This document shows, in pieces, positions 1 to 8,850 of a stretch of DNA of 64,000 nt. The stretch comes from Bacillus altitudinis 41KF2b (lineage in GTDB: Bacteria > Bacillota > Bacilli > Bacillales > Bacillaceae). The stretch is taken from assembly GCF_000691145.1 (NCBI RefSeq), contig NZ_ASJC01000002.1:124001-188000 (forward strand), read 5' to 3'. Every line of letters begins with the position of its first letter. The first letter of the stretch is position 1. The notes below the pieces were generated by a model, which did no database searches, was not told where the DNA came from, and saw nothing but the letters and a program-made list of their open reading frames with translations. Both the position numbers and the translations under genes were made by a program.

Positions 1-732
1 AAGGATCGCAAGCCCAGCAAAGAATAAGCTCTTTTTTGTATATGCTGATTTTTCTACATCCGTAATGTCACGATTTTCATATGTTTTTGGCTTACGATAG
101 ACAAAGAGTGAAACGATCAAGCCAAGAACCATGCCGCCTACAGGAATCAGCATCGCATACGGAATGTCTGCTAAATTCACTGTTAAACCTGCATCTTTCA
201 TGTTGTCACGAAGCATTCCGTGAAAAATCTGTCCAAAACCGACCGGAAGTAAAATATATGGTGCAGTAAGTCCGAAAGTCATCACACATGCTAGCAGTCT
301 GCGGTCAATTTGAAGCTCGTTAAACACCTTTAATAATGGCGGGATTAAGACCGGAATAAAGGCAATATGAACAGGAACAACGTTTTGAGAAAAACAAGAT
401 ACGATCAAAATGACCAGAATAATGAGCACTTTTGATAATGTTTTTCTTCTTGAATCGCCTTCTTTTCCAAGAAGCTTCACAGCTCCTTCGACCATGGCAT
501 CAGGAAGACCCGTTTTTGTCAATGCAGCTGCGAATGCACCTAATAGTGCGTAACTAATCGCCACTGTCGCATTTCCGCCAAGACCGTCAGTGAACGCTTG
601 AACGGTTCCCCCTAGACCTAATCCACCTGCAAGTCCGCCCGCTAAAGCGCCAAGTGCCAGCGCAATCACGACATTGACCCGCAGCAAGCTTAATATCAAC
701 ATTAAAACAACCGCTAAAACAACTGCATTCAT
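1..732 (-). CDS. yuiF: YuiF-like Na+/H+ antiporter-family amino acid transporter (C-terminus cut off by window edge)
   Basis: This is an integral membrane transporter of the Na+/H+ antiporter superfamily; B. subtilis YuiF is annotated as a probable amino-acid transporter. The visible N-terminal 244 residues are almost wholly hydrophobic, with a glycine-rich stretch near residues 27-45 and a later DRR loop before further membrane segments. The start is ATG at 732 with a GGAGG ribosome site 7-8 bases upstream. The gene runs off the left edge, so its length cannot be judged. Downstream on the minus strand is pepA's neighbourhood in the same order as in B. subtilis (yuiF next to yuiE). The substrate is not visible in the sequence. 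Confidence 0.85.
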   Translation of the reverse strand, partial: MNAVVLAVVLMLILSLLRVNVVIALALGALAGGLAGGLGLGGTVQAFTDGLGGNATVAISYALLGAFAAALTKTGLPDAMVEGAVKLLGKEGDSRRKTLSKVLIILVILIVSCFSQNVVPVHIAFIPVLIPPLLKVFNELQIDRRLLACVMTFGLTAPYILLPVGFGQIFHGMLRDNMKDAGLTVNLADIPYAMLIPVGGMVLGLIVSLFVYRKPKTYENRDITDVEKSAYTKKSLFFAGLAIL

Positions 733-865
733 GGTGAAACCTCCGAAATCCTTTAGTTTACTAATGTAGTAGATAATTAAAGTACCAACGTATGGTACCA
801 TAGAATATTTACTTCGTCAAATGGCGTATGTCCTACATAAAAAAGCTCTGCCAGTTGGCAGAGCT

Positions 866-1041
866 CAGATTGTTGACAAAGGGCTAAAATGAATTTTATT
901 TTAGCCCTTTGTCTTCTTTTCAGCGTGATAGAAAACCTTTGCAGCCCTAGGAAGGACGAGCATCGGCGCGGAGCGAATTTGACATTCGTGAGCACCGAAG
1001 CGCAGGACTGACACCGAATGCGAGGGTTTGTCTACACGCTG
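866..1041 (+). repeat. Terminator-inserted structured repeat, copy A
   Basis: A 176-bp element with three relatives in this window. It begins with a 16-bp perfect hairpin (arms starting GACAAAGGGC, about 875-913) and continues with a region closed by CAGCGTG (921-927) pairing with CACGCTG (1035-1041). It is bracketed by two identical copies of the pepA terminator hairpin, AGCTCTGCC-AGTT-GGCAGAGCT, at 844-865 and 1042-1063. Read from pepA, the first hairpin has no T-tract and the second is followed by TTTTTT, so the element separates a terminator stem from its T-tract. The stretch 733-843 upstream holds no gene that I can see. Confidence 0.85.
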
Positions 1042-1070
1042 AGCTCTGCCAGTTGGCAGAGCTTCCGTCG

Positions 1071-2561
1071 TTATTTCTTCGGTTCAAATCGTTCCACAAA
1101 TGTTGCTAATGATCTGACCATCACACCTGTTGCTCCTGTTGGTCCAAAGCATGAAGGCTTTTCTGTCGTGGCTGTTCCTGCAATATCTAAGTGAACCCAA
1201 GGGGTGTCTTCAGCGAATTCCCCAATGAATGCACCTGCCATGATCGCATGACCATCACGACCTGGTGAGTTATTCAGATCAGCCATTTTGCTGTTTCTTA
1301 CTCGTTTTTTATCTTTTTCGGTGATTGGCAGCTGCCAAATCATTTCCCCGCATTCTTCTGATGCCTCTTTAAACTGGGCATACAGTTCATCGTTATTGGT
1401 CATTACGCCTGTTGTTTCATTCCCAAGTGCCACAATGACACCGCCTGTTAATGTCGCAACATCCACAAGCACAGAGGCACCATGCTGCTTCGCATAGGTC
1501 ACACCATCTGCTAAAACAAGACGACCTTCTGCATCCGTGTTAAGCACTTCGATTGTTTTGCCGCTTAGTGAGACAATGACGTCATCTGGCTTCATCGCAT
1601 CTGCTGAGACCATATTATCTGTTGAGGCGATGACCGCAATGACATTCTGCTCTGGACGAAGTTCACCGATGATTTCCATTGCGCCTAAAACAGAGGCTGA
1701 ACCGCCCATATCTGTTTTCATCCCCACCATACTTGCTCTTGGCTTTAAGGAATACCCGCCTGTATCATACGTAATGCCTTTACCGACAAGACCGATGACG
1801 TCTGTCCATTCTTCCTTGCCTTGATATTTCAATACAATTAGCTTCGGTGGTTCTGTTGAGCCTCTATTAACGGCTAGAATACCGCCCATTCCGAGCTCTT
1901 CCATTTGTTCTTTATCTAAAATTTCAATCTCGAATTCATATTTATAAGCAAGCTCTGCCGCATAGGATGCAAGATCAGAGGACGTGAGCATGTTCGGCGG
2001 CATATTCACAAGTGTACGAGCCGAATTGACCGATTGTCCGTAGACTTCGCCCACTTTCAGACTTGCCTGAATTTCGGCAGCATCATGATCCGTTGTTGCA
2101 TAAACAAATTCGATAAAGCGATCCGGTTCATTCGTTTTATGTTTAAAATCTTGTAATTCATATGTAGCTAAAAGGCAGCTTTCAGAAAGGGCATGGGCTG
2201 CATCTTGAACAGGCAGATCCTTTCCTGTAAATGTATCAAGCAAAACCGAAACTGCTTGCTTTTTATCTTGATGAAGCTTTTTAAATAAATGCGCAAACAC
2301 TTCCTTTGCCTCTTCAAACGTGTAATCTGACTCCTTCCCAAGCCCGACAAAATAAATACGTTTAATGCCGGTTTCAGGGGATGGGAAAAATTTCGAAAGC
2401 TGATTTCGCTTAGACGAAATATCGCCTTCTTTTAGTAATTCAGTGATTCTTCCTCCATGTAATTCATCCATTTCTTTTGCTTTTCCTGATAATTGGCTCT
2501 TTTGAAAAAGTCCGATGGCCAGTGTATCTTTATGTTGCAACTCATTTGTCGAGAAAAACAT
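1071..2561 (-). CDS. pepA: Leucyl aminopeptidase (M17 family)
   Basis: This is a cytoplasmic two-metal aminopeptidase that removes N-terminal residues from peptides (B. subtilis YuiE). The M17 signature NTDAEGRL is at about residues 341-348, and the metal/catalytic block [10 protein letters not shown] lies near 261-270. The product is 496 residues, normal for the family. An upstream in-frame ATG at 2582 encodes MKERVIN, but this includes the AAGGAG ribosome site itself, so the ATG at 2561 (MFFSTNE) is preferred. It is transcribed alone; its terminator has been split by repeat copy A immediately downstream. Confidence 0.93.
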   Translation of the reverse strand: MFFSTNELQHKDTLAIGLFQKSQLSGKAKEMDELHGGRITELLKEGDISSKRNQLSKFFPSPETGIKRIYFVGLGKESDYTFEEAKEVFAHLFKKLHQDKKQAVSVLLDTFTGKDLPVQDAAHALSESCLLATYELQDFKHKTNEPDRFIEFVYATTDHDAAEIQASLKVGEVYGQSVNSARTLVNMPPNMLTSSDLASYAAELAYKYEFEIEILDKEQMEELGMGGILAVNRGSTEPPKLIVLKYQGKEEWTDVIGLVGKGITYDTGGYSLKPRASMVGMKTDMGGSASVLGAMEIIGELRPEQNVIAVIASTDNMVSADAMKPDDVIVSLSGKTIEVLNTDAEGRLVLADGVTYAKQHGASVLVDVATLTGGVIVALGNETTGVMTNNDELYAQFKEASEECGEMIWQLPITEKDKKRVRNSKMADLNNSPGRDGHAIMAGAFIGEFAEDTPWVHLDIAGTATTEKPSCFGPTGATGVMVRSLATFVERFEPKK

Positions 2562-2747
2562 ATTTATCACACGCTCCTTCAATGAACTCCATATTTCACA
2601 TTGGAACTTCTATTATATCAAAATTTATGTGCTGATACGATCATTGCCAGCCTGTCTTCCCTTGAAGAACATTTATATTTTGGCACGCGGAAGGGCATCA
2701 TGAAAAAGCGGCAGCGATCCATAGCAGCCTGTCCATGGTCTCCTCGT

Positions 2748-2776
2748 TCCACATCTACTTTCTTTAATGTTATAAT
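2748..2776 (+). promoter_or_regulatory. Candidate sigma-A promoter for yuiD in the pepA-yuiD gap
   Basis: In the roughly 320-bp divergent gap between pepA and yuiD, TCCACA (2748-2753) and a perfect TATAAT (2771-2776) are separated by 17 bp and point toward yuiD. Otherwise the gap shows no convincing gene; the short open frames in it lack ribosome sites. Confidence 0.5.
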
Positions 2777-2887
2777 GAACATGGACTTGGCAACAGTTCT
2801 TACTGCCATCATTTTTTTATCTTACTAGGGTAAATACTTTATCATTTCGCACGTTATTTTTTCTTAAAGAGAGGATGTTTCTTGTTC

Positions 2888-3364
2888 ATGAGCGTACTGA
2901 CGAATTTTCCGCTGCTTGCCAGCCTTGCAGCCATCTTTTTTGCACAATTTGTAAAAGTACCGATTCAATTTATCATTTCTAGACGACTAGATTGGTCGCT
3001 CATTACAAGCACAGGCGGAATGCCAAGTTCACACTCCGCAGCAGTAACAGCACTCTCAACAGCAGTTGCTTTAGAGCACGGGCTAGGAACATCTATTTTT
3101 GCCATTTCCGCCATCTTTGCCATTATTACAATGTTTGATGCGACAGGTGTTCGCAGACAGGCAGGAGAACAGGCAACTGTCCTGAACAAACTGGTCACAG
3201 ATTTTAACCGGTTTGTTGCCGAGGCAAAGAACTTCCCAAATGCGGAAGAAAAAGAGAAGCAAAAGAAATTGAAAGAGCTTCTTGGGCATAAGCCGATTGA
3301 AGTCTTCTTCGGCGGCTTAACAGGAATCTTGCTCACACTCATCTTAGATTATTACTTCATGTAG
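2888..3364 (+). CDS. yuiD: YuiD, divergent PAP2/DUF212-family membrane protein
   Basis: This is a small integral membrane protein of the DUF212 family, distantly related to PAP2 acid phosphatases. The conserved TGGMPSSHSA block lies near residues 41-50, and FDATGVRRQAGEQA follows in the second half. Hydrophobic segments lie at both ends. From the ATG at 2888 the product is 158 residues, the length I recall for B. subtilis YuiD. The AAAGAGAGG site at 2866-2874 is better spaced for the TTG at 2882, which would add two residues. The substrate is unknown. It is convergent with yuiC over a shared terminator. Confidence 0.85.
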   Translation: MSVLTNFPLLASLAAIFFAQFVKVPIQFIISRRLDWSLITSTGGMPSSHSAAVTALSTAVALEHGLGTSIFAISAIFAIITMFDATGVRRQAGEQATVLNKLVTDFNRFVAEAKNFPNAEEKEKQKKLKELLGHKPIEVFFGGLTGILLTLILDYYFM

Positions 3365-3369
3365 AAACG

Positions 3370-3406
3370 AAAAAGCTTTGGACCTTTTGAGATCCAAAGC
3401 TTTTTT
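3370..3406. terminator. Bidirectional terminator between yuiD and yuiC
   Basis: An 11-bp stem (AAAGCTTTGGA with TCCAAAGCTTT) is flanked by A-rich and T-rich runs, so it can serve both convergent genes. Confidence 0.85.
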
Positions 3407-4049
3407 ATTCTTTATTGGCTTGAAACTGCTGCCGGAACACTTGCATCGATTCTGCTTCATTCAACTGATTTAAGTCTTTTTCTGTCAGCGTCCCTTCACC
3501 CTTTTTAATCACATAAACGTCCAGCACTTTTTTACCCCATTCTCTATACACATCATCAACCGTTTCATAATATAAATCAAGCTTATGACCTTTAATCGCT
3601 TTCCCAGTATCTGCGACTACACCATAGCCATAATTGGGGATAAACAGGACAGTTCCTATCGGAAAGACAGATGGGTCCGCTGCCACGGTTGAATATAAAT
3701 CACGTTTTACTTTGACGCCTGAATATGTAATGCCATATGCATGATGTTCTTTCGTCTTACCTGTTGATTCTACTCCTGCTGTATAACCTGTGGCGACAAC
3801 CTTTTGCTTCGGATAATCGTTCCAATTAAATGCTTCTTCGAGAGAAACAGCACGCAAATCATCACTTTTCACCGCCATCGTCTGCCTTTTTGGATGCTTT
3901 AAAAAAGAAGATACGTGCTTACCGGCATCGGTCTCTTTCACCCATGCAGCGAGATCACTTGGTTCTACGCCAGATATGCCCGTAAAGCTTGTCATCAAGG
4001 CAAGCATAAACAGACCTGTCATGAACAATCGTTTCATCCATGTTTTCAT
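3405..4049 (-). CDS. yuiC: YuiC, 3D-domain cell-wall protein (probable lytic transglycosylase)
   Basis: This is an exported protein with a C-terminal 3D domain, the fold shared with MltA-type lytic transglycosylases; family members such as YuiC/Sps act on peptidoglycan. An N-terminal hydrophobic segment (residues 5-25) looks like a signal peptide or anchor. The three conserved acidic positions appear in [19 protein letters not shown] near residues 150-170, preceded by the ATGYTAG block. The start is ATG at 4049 with GGAG upstream at a slightly long spacing. It is followed downstream by the terminator shared with yuiD. In B. subtilis the gene lies in the same position. Confidence 0.87.
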   Translation of the reverse strand: MKTWMKRLFMTGLFMLALMTSFTGISGVEPSDLAAWVKETDAGKHVSSFLKHPKRQTMAVKSDDLRAVSLEEAFNWNDYPKQKVVATGYTAGVESTGKTKEHHAYGITYSGVKVKRDLYSTVAADPSVFPIGTVLFIPNYGYGVVADTGKAIKGHKLDLYYETVDDVYREWGKKVLDVYVIKKGEGTLTEKDLNQLNEAESMQVFRQQFQANKE

Positions 4050-4116
4050 TTCTATTTGTCACTCCTCTACCCATCTATTTGTTTCCAAACAAAATGGAAA
4101 CTATGCAAAGGAGAAA

Positions 4117-4150
4117 CAAAAAAACCCACTTGCGTGTAGACAAGTGAGTT
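4117..4150. terminator. Terminator of yuiB
   Basis: AACCCACTTG pairs with CAAGTGAGTT with an A7 run on the plus-strand side, giving a T-run after the stem for the minus-strand gene yuiB. The stem overlaps the yuiB stop codon. Confidence 0.7.
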
Positions 4151-4469
4151 AAAACATTTGATAGCCTCTTTTACGAAGGGCATTGATGACAAAACCTGAG
4201 GCAATGGCACCAATTAGACCACTTAATAAAATGATGATATCTGCCGCAGCAAGAGAAACGATGCGGTCTCCTATCCCGGAAAAAGCAATGCCTGGTTCTC
4301 TTACATAAGCGATCATCTTTTGATTATTGATAATGAAAAGGCATACAATTGGATATAAAATTGCCATAATCCATGACATTCTCAGCAGCATATTCAGCAA
4401 AAAGCCAATGCCGAAGAATAACACGAAAAATAAAATAACTGAAATGATAACGACTGGTAAACTGATCAC
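4149..4469 (-). CDS. yuiB: YuiB, small multi-pass membrane protein
   Basis: A 106-residue protein with about three hydrophobic segments (residues 4-25, 33-48 and 70-98) and a basic C-terminus. It has no catalytic motif that I recognise and its function is unknown. The start is GTG at 4469 with GGTGGAG upstream. It lies between yuiC and the tiny yuiA as in B. subtilis, and shares a probable transcript with yuiA upstream. Confidence 0.8.
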   Translation of the reverse strand: MISLPVVIISVILFFVLFFGIGFLLNMLLRMSWIMAILYPIVCLFIINNQKMIAYVREPGIAFSGIGDRIVSLAAADIIILLSGLIGAIASGFVINALRKRGYQMF

Positions 4470-4550
4470 TTCATCTCCACCCCCAAATATCCCATCATTA
4501 GTTTAACTTGGAAATAGAGATGAAGTCAATCAATGGAAAAAGCCGTAAGA

Positions 4551-4676
4551 TTAATGCTTCTTTCCTGTCCCTTTACATTCCTCACATGTTTCTGATCCGC
4601 CGAGCAATAACTGAAAATATCCTTTTCCTGAACAATACTGACAAGTTGACTTTTTTTCTTTCGTTTGTGCATTCAT
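4551..4676 (-). CDS. yuiA: YuiA, tiny DnaJ-type zinc-finger protein
   Basis: A 41-residue protein of unknown role. It carries two CxxC knuckles, CQYCSGKGY (residues 12-20) and CEECKGTGK (31-39), the CxxCxGxG pattern of the DnaJ zinc finger, so it probably binds zinc. The start is ATG at 4676 with AAGGAG nine bases upstream, and the stop is TAA at 4551. The very short length matches the B. subtilis gene in the same place. It is too short to be picked up reliably by automatic open-frame scans. Confidence 0.85.
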   Translation of the reverse strand: MNAQTKEKKSTCQYCSGKGYFQLLLGGSETCEECKGTGKKH

Positions 4677-4766
4677 ATTGCTCACTCCTTAATCTAAATT
4701 TTCTGATAATTAATCATAACATATTTTTCTGTCCAGTACCAAGTGAGAAAATATTCCGTCAAACAT

Positions 4767-4801
4767 GAAAAAACGTGTACCACAGGGATACACGTTTTTG
4801 T
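4767..4801. terminator. Terminator downstream of yumB
   Basis: AAAAACGTGTA pairs with TACACGTTTTT over a nine-base loop, and a T-run follows the stem on the minus strand. Confidence 0.85.
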
Positions 4802-4811
4802 CTATATCGGT

Positions 4812-6023
4812 TTAGAAGAACTTGAATTTTCCTTTTTTCAGAACAAGTCCTGGTCCGCCAACCATGAATAATGAACGGTTGTCGATGATTTTTTTCATTG
4901 CAGAAGCTTTTGTTCCTTGAAGTTTTTTACCAAACGCAACACCTACAGCGTCGTGTTCACCAAGAGAAGCAACTGTTCCTTTGATGTCTGGCTTAAAGCT
5001 TTCAAGCGTGCCACCTTTTACTAGTGCTGCAAGGTTTTTCGCTACTGTTTCACCTTGCTGCATCGCAATTTGTGCAGTAGGTGGGTATGGACGATTAATT
5101 TCTTCATTGATGATTAATGAGCAGTCACCGATGATGAATACATCTTCATTTTCTGGTACACGAAGATCTGGAGACACTTTTACGCGGCCGCGCATGTTTT
5201 CAAATCCAGCTTCTTCAACGATTGGGTTACCACGTACACCAGCAGCCCATACAACAGTTTCAGCTTTGATTTCTTCTGTATCATCGTCTTTTCCAACAAT
5301 GATGCCCTCAGGCGTACATTCTTTGATCGCTGTACCGATTTTGAACTCAACACCTTTACCTTGAAGGTAGTTCATCGCATAGTCGATCAATTCAGGATCA
5401 AATCCTGGAAGAGCTGTTGGTGCAGCTTCTACACAGATAATACGCACGTCTTTTTGATCAATATCATACTCTTTGCAAAGCTCAGGTACACGGTTTCCAA
5501 GCTCACCAAGGAACTCAATACCTGTGAAGCCTGCACCGCCGACAACGATTGTCAGACGCTCTGGACGCTTTTCAGCATCTGTATTATAAGTCGCAAATTG
5601 AAGCTCAATATGCTCACGAAGCTGACGAGCAGAGTTGATGTTAGAGATTGAGAATGCATATTCTTTCAGTCCTGCAATACCAAATGTTTCAGGAACAGCA
5701 CCAAGCGCAACAACAAGGTAGTCATAAGAAAGTTCGCCATCTGATGTCACAACTTTCTTCTCTTCCTTATTAATGCTTTCAACTGTTGCTTGTACAAAGT
5801 TGACACGGGAACTGTTAATCACATCTTTGATTTGATAACGACAACGGTCATGATGAAGAGTACCTGCACTTGCTTCATGTAACCATGTTGTTTCGTAATG
5901 ATAATTATGCTTGTTCACAAGAGTAATGTCCGCATCATTTGTGCCAAGCTGTTTTGTTAATCTTGTTACAGTCATTAATCCGCCATAACCTGCACCTAAT
6001 ACAACGATTTTCGGTTTATTCAC
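4812..6023 (-). CDS. yumB: YumB, type II NADH dehydrogenase-like flavoprotein
   Basis: This is an FAD-dependent NADH:quinone oxidoreductase-like enzyme at the membrane surface. The FAD-binding Rossmann motif VLGAGYGG opens the protein, a second nucleotide-binding motif VVGGAGFTG lies near residues 163-171, and the FAD-contact block VFIIGDCS is near residue 300. It ends in basic KKGKFKFF, typical of the family. An upstream GTG at 6038 overlaps the ribosome site (AAGGTGG). The GTG at 6023 (MNKPKIVV) is better spaced, aligns with YumB and gives 403 residues. It is divergent from yumC, which encodes another flavoprotein reductase. Confidence 0.9.
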   Translation of the reverse strand: MNKPKIVVLGAGYGGLMTVTRLTKQLGTNDADITLVNKHNYHYETTWLHEASAGTLHHDRCRYQIKDVINSSRVNFVQATVESINKEEKKVVTSDGELSYDYLVVALGAVPETFGIAGLKEYAFSISNINSARQLREHIELQFATYNTDAEKRPERLTIVVGGAGFTGIEFLGELGNRVPELCKEYDIDQKDVRIICVEAAPTALPGFDPELIDYAMNYLQGKGVEFKIGTAIKECTPEGIIVGKDDDTEEIKAETVVWAAGVRGNPIVEEAGFENMRGRVKVSPDLRVPENEDVFIIGDCSLIINEEINRPYPPTAQIAMQQGETVAKNLAALVKGGTLESFKPDIKGTVASLGEHDAVGVAFGKKLQGTKASAMKKIIDNRSLFMVGGPGLVLKKGKFKFF

Positions 6024-6418
6024 TGGAATCACATCCACCTTTTTTAAATTTGCTGTAAAACGGATAAAGAATTACATATCGTTATTCTCAACCGCTTTGC
6101 GGCATTTTATGAAATTTAAACAAAAAATAAGTATGTGAAAATCTGAACTTTCACCTACAAAAAACGAAAGCATTTGACCGTTTCCGACAAAAATTCATAA
6201 AAAATTAATATTTAGTTCCCTTAACAATAATAGCGAGTTCTGCTCCTTTTTTCAAGGCTTTAAACTGAAAATCCTTAGGATAAACGGTCTTTCTCTCTTT
6301 TTTCCCCTTTTCACAGCATCGGCATCAAAAAACGACAAGTTTTTCAAAACAAGTCAAACGACGATATGTGGTATGATATGATATAGTGATAACAATTTTC
6401 ATTTGGGAGGATTAAGGA
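6024..6418. other. Divergent yumB-yumC intergenic region
   Basis: About 395 bp of AT-rich sequence hold the promoters of two divergent flavoprotein genes. Repeated TATGAT-type hexamers at 6370-6385 are plausible -10 elements for yumC, and CATAAAAT near 6103-6110 on the minus strand may serve yumB. I see no open frame with a ribosome site and no clear operator. Confidence 0.4.
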
Positions 6419-7417
6419 ATGCAAGAAGATTCTAAGGTATATGACATTACCGTTATCGGGGGCGGCCCAGTCGGATTGTTTACTGCGTTTTACGGAGGCA
6501 TGAGACAGGCAAGTGTGAAAATCATTGAGAGCCTTCCTCAGCTCGGCGGTCAACTATCCGCTCTTTACCCTGAAAAATACATTTATGATGTGGCTGGTTT
6601 CCCAAAAATCCGCGCACAAGAATTAGTTGATAATTTAAAGGAACAAATGGATAAATTTGACCAAACCATTTGCTTAGAGCAAGCTGTGGAAACGGTTGAA
6701 AAACAAGCAGACGGTATTTTCAAACTCGTTACGAATCAAGAGGTTCATTATTCAAAAACAATCATCATTACAGCTGGTAACGGTGCATTCCAACCGAGAA
6801 AGCTTGAGCTAGATGCAGCAGAATCATTTGAAGGAAGCAACCTGCATTACTTCATCAATGACCTGAACCAATTCGCTGGTAGACGTGTTGCTGTTCTTGG
6901 CGGCGGAGACTCTGCGGTCGACTGGGCACTGATGCTTGAGCCAATCGCAAAAGAAGTATCGATTATTCACCGTCGTGATAAATTCCGTGCACATGAGCAC
7001 AGTGTAGAAAACTTGCACAACTCGAAAGTCAATGTGCTGACACCATTTGTGCCAACTGAGCTCATTGGTGAAGAACGCATTGAACAAATTGTGCTTGAAG
7101 AAGTGAAAGGCGATAAAAAACAAGTACTAGATGTGGACGATGTGATCGTCAACTTCGGTTTTGTTTCCTCCCTTGGACCAATCAAACAATGGGGCCTTGA
7201 AATCGAAAAGAACTCTATCGTGGTCAAATCCACGATGGAAACAAACATCGAAGGCTTCTATGCGGCAGGAGACATCTGTACGTATGAAGGAAAAGTCAAA
7301 TTAATCGCAAGCGGATTTGGTGAAGCACCAACTGCTGTGAACAACGCGAAAGCCTACATGGACCCGAAAGCCCGTGTACAGCCGCTCCATTCCACAAGCT
7401 TATTTGAAAATAAATAA
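6419..7417 (+). CDS. yumC: Ferredoxin/flavodoxin-NADP+ reductase, thioredoxin-reductase type
   Basis: This 332-residue flavoprotein belongs to the thioredoxin-reductase-like ferredoxin-NADP+ reductases (B. subtilis YumC), which pass electrons from NADPH to ferredoxin or flavodoxin. The FAD motif IGGGPVGLF is at residues 11-19 and the NADPH-binding motif [11 protein letters not shown] at about 160-170. The C-terminal [10 protein letters not shown] closes the FAD site. The CxxC redox pair of true thioredoxin reductases is absent, as expected for this class. The start is ATG at 6419 with GGGAGG upstream. Its terminator follows at 7426-7462. Confidence 0.94.
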   Translation: MQEDSKVYDITVIGGGPVGLFTAFYGGMRQASVKIIESLPQLGGQLSALYPEKYIYDVAGFPKIRAQELVDNLKEQMDKFDQTICLEQAVETVEKQADGIFKLVTNQEVHYSKTIIITAGNGAFQPRKLELDAAESFEGSNLHYFINDLNQFAGRRVAVLGGGDSAVDWALMLEPIAKEVSIIHRRDKFRAHEHSVENLHNSKVNVLTPFVPTELIGEERIEQIVLEEVKGDKKQVLDVDDVIVNFGFVSSLGPIKQWGLEIEKNSIVVKSTMETNIEGFYAAGDICTYEGKVKLIASGFGEAPTAVNNAKAYMDPKARVQPLHSTSLFENK

Positions 7418-7425
7418 GAACGGAT

Positions 7426-7462
7426 CAAAAAAAGGAGTTCCATCTGCGGAACTCCTTTTTTG
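7426..7462. terminator. Bidirectional terminator between yumC and the zinc-ribbon gene
   Basis: GGAGTTCC pairs with GGAACTCC, flanked by A7 and T7 runs, so it can terminate both convergent genes. Confidence 0.88.
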
Positions 7463-7463
7463 T

Positions 7464-7670
7464 TTATTTAAAAATCCCAATATAGGCATTCGCCATTCCA
7501 AGTACCATTGCAGCAAGTAACACCACAACAATTCCTGCCACAACCAAAATTACCCGATCCTTCACACGTTCCTTTTTCGGAAGCGGCTTGTCTATCCCGC
7601 AAGATGGACATGTTTTGGACCGATACGGAATCAGTTCATGACAGTTCCTGCAATTGATTTGTTCACTCAA
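7464..7670 (-). CDS. Zinc-ribbon, single-membrane-span small protein
   Basis: A 68-residue protein with an N-terminal zinc ribbon (CRNC at residues 7-10 and CPSCG at 17-21), a lysine-rich linker and one transmembrane helix (about residues 40-62). The layout resembles membrane-anchored zinc-ribbon proteins of unknown role common in Firmicutes. It is convergent with yumC, where B. subtilis has the small gene yuzG, but I cannot confirm that they are orthologous. Function is not assigned. Confidence 0.72.
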   Translation of the reverse strand: MSEQINCRNCHELIPYRSKTCPSCGIDKPLPKKERVKDRVILVVAGIVVVLLAAMVLGMANAYIGIFK

Positions 7671-7872
7671 ACCTCAGCAACCTCTTTTCTGATGACAGTT
7701 TATGTTTGGTTCTCATGATACTCTTTTCGAGGGGAAATAGCCAGTTGTGAGGACAAGCTGTAACAAAATTGAGCGATTTACAAATTGTTTAAGAAGGAAT
7801 GGAATGAATGAAGGTTTGATTGGTTCAACCGATATAAGAAGTAGAAGATTGTCATGAAGGATAGGTGGAAAG

Positions 7873-8289
7873 ATGATAAAGCGTTTCATGATTAGTTTGA
7901 GCTTGTTACTGATGATTGGCGGCTCAGTAGAAGTGTTCGCAAAAGATTATAACAAACATTATGCTCAATTCGCTGCCGGATTGAATATGGATGTTGATCA
8001 GCTAGAACCTTTTTTAAAGCGTGTATCCACTTCGGTTTTAGATGCTGGTTTGAGTGATCAAGAAATCAAACAGATACTCACCAACGTTCAAAAAATGAAT
8101 AAAAACAATGATACAAAAAGAATGGGCATCTTTGAAGTGGTATACCATGAAAAACCAGCAAAGATTAAAATTGAAATTGAAGTCCATGTGGAAGATGGCA
8201 ATAAAGAAGTGGTGATCTATATGTTTAGCACCCAAGAGTTGGTGGATGTCTTGGATAAAGAACTATTGAAAATAGAAGAAGCCATTTGA
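7873..8289 (+). CDS. Putative secreted protein of unknown family
   Basis: A 138-residue product with a clear signal peptide (basic MIKR, then hydrophobic residues 6-22, probable cleavage after VFA). The mature part is charged, mostly helical in appearance at both ends, with an alternating strand-like stretch near residues 90-115 (KIKIEIEVHVEDG). It has no cysteines and no motif I recognise. The start is ATG at 7873 with AGGTGG upstream. It occupies the spot where B. subtilis has guaC and paiBA. I do not recognise the gene. Confidence 0.7.
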   Translation: MIKRFMISLSLLLMIGGSVEVFAKDYNKHYAQFAAGLNMDVDQLEPFLKRVSTSVLDAGLSDQEIKQILTNVQKMNKNNDTKRMGIFEVVYHEKPAKIKIEIEVHVEDGNKEVVIYMFSTQELVDVLDKELLKIEEAI

Positions 8290-8338
8290 GAAAGAGACGC
8301 TGAATGAGTATCTTTTTTTGGTCATCTTTTCTCTTCAA

Positions 8339-8398
8339 AACAAAAAGCCTCCTCGATCGTGTTGTTTACAAAAACAAACGAACAAGGAGGCTTATTAT
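8339..8398. terminator. Terminator between the secreted-protein gene and yutM
   Basis: AAGCCTCCT pairs with AGGAGGCTT across a long, partly paired loop. The T5 run on the minus strand makes it the likely terminator of yutM. Confidence 0.7.
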
Positions 8399-8414
8399 TA
8401 TCCATGATCAGTTG

Positions 8415-8777
8415 TTAACACTCTTCCGGCGTACCGGTATTCGTGGCTGTTCTGAACGAAGAACCGCATCCGCATGACGCAATCGCGTTCGGATTGTCAA
8501 TCGTGAAACCGCCGCCCATTAGTGATTGTTTGAAATCAATGATGGTTCCGGTCATGATGTCAAGGCTTTCGGAGTCGACAAGAACCTTGATGCCGTGCTG
8601 TTCGAACTGCGTGTCTTTCTCTGAGACTTCATGGTCAAAGCCCATCCCGTATGAAAGACCGCTGCAGCCGCCACCTTTTACGCCAACTCGCAGGAACGCA
8701 TTTTCTTCTTCATGTTCTTTCATCATATCTTTAATCTGCAATGCAGCAGCTTCTGTAATCGTTACTGGTGTACTCAC
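8415..8777 (-). CDS. yutM: A-type iron-sulfur cluster carrier (YutM/ErpA/SufA-like)
   Basis: This 120-residue A-type carrier delivers Fe-S clusters to apo-enzymes in the cytoplasm. The three ligand cysteines are visible: one in GGGCSGLSY and two in the C-terminal CGCGSSF. The GTG start at 8777 is chosen because AGGAGG lies seven bases upstream and the length equals that of B. subtilis YutM; an ATG at 8813 lies upstream of that ribosome site. Other Fe-S genes in the window are yutI and the suf operon. Confidence 0.92.
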   Translation of the reverse strand: MSTPVTITEAAALQIKDMMKEHEEENAFLRVGVKGGGCSGLSYGMGFDHEVSEKDTQFEQHGIKVLVDSESLDIMTGTIIDFKQSLMGGGFTIDNPNAIASCGCGSSFRTATNTGTPEEC

Positions 8778-8850
8778 GATCATCCCTCCTTTTGACTGGA
8801 TGTTTCTTTTCAATTATAAACGTGATGTTGCCTTTTCTCAAATAAATGGT

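Noticed and set aside
871-905. TTGACA at the start of each repeat element as a promoter -35
   Set aside because: No consistently spaced -10 exists in the four copies, and copy B has lost the spacing altogether. TTGACA is simply the foot of the 16-bp hairpin.
777-995. Open frames inside repeat copies A, B and C (also 12621-12842 and 42267-42476)
   Set aside because: They resemble each other only because the element is repeated. They change frame at the hairpin and lack ribosome sites.
2601-2828. Short plus- and minus-strand frames in the pepA-yuiD gap
   Set aside because: They have no ribosome sites, their composition is unlike proteins, and they overlap the predicted yuiD promoter.
4508-4768. 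Plus-strand open frame opposite yuiA
   Set aside because: It has no ribosome site and runs antisense to the zinc-knuckle gene yuiA, which has a good ribosome site and conserved cysteines.
5361-5651. Plus-strand frames antisense to yumB, yuxL, hom, thrC and the permease genes
   Set aside because: They mirror the codon periodicity of strong minus-strand genes and have no ribosome sites or recognisable motifs.
6060-6110. Fur or Rex box upstream of yumB
   Set aside because: GAGAATAACGAT and nearby AT-rich stretches match either consensus only loosely and show no dyad symmetry.
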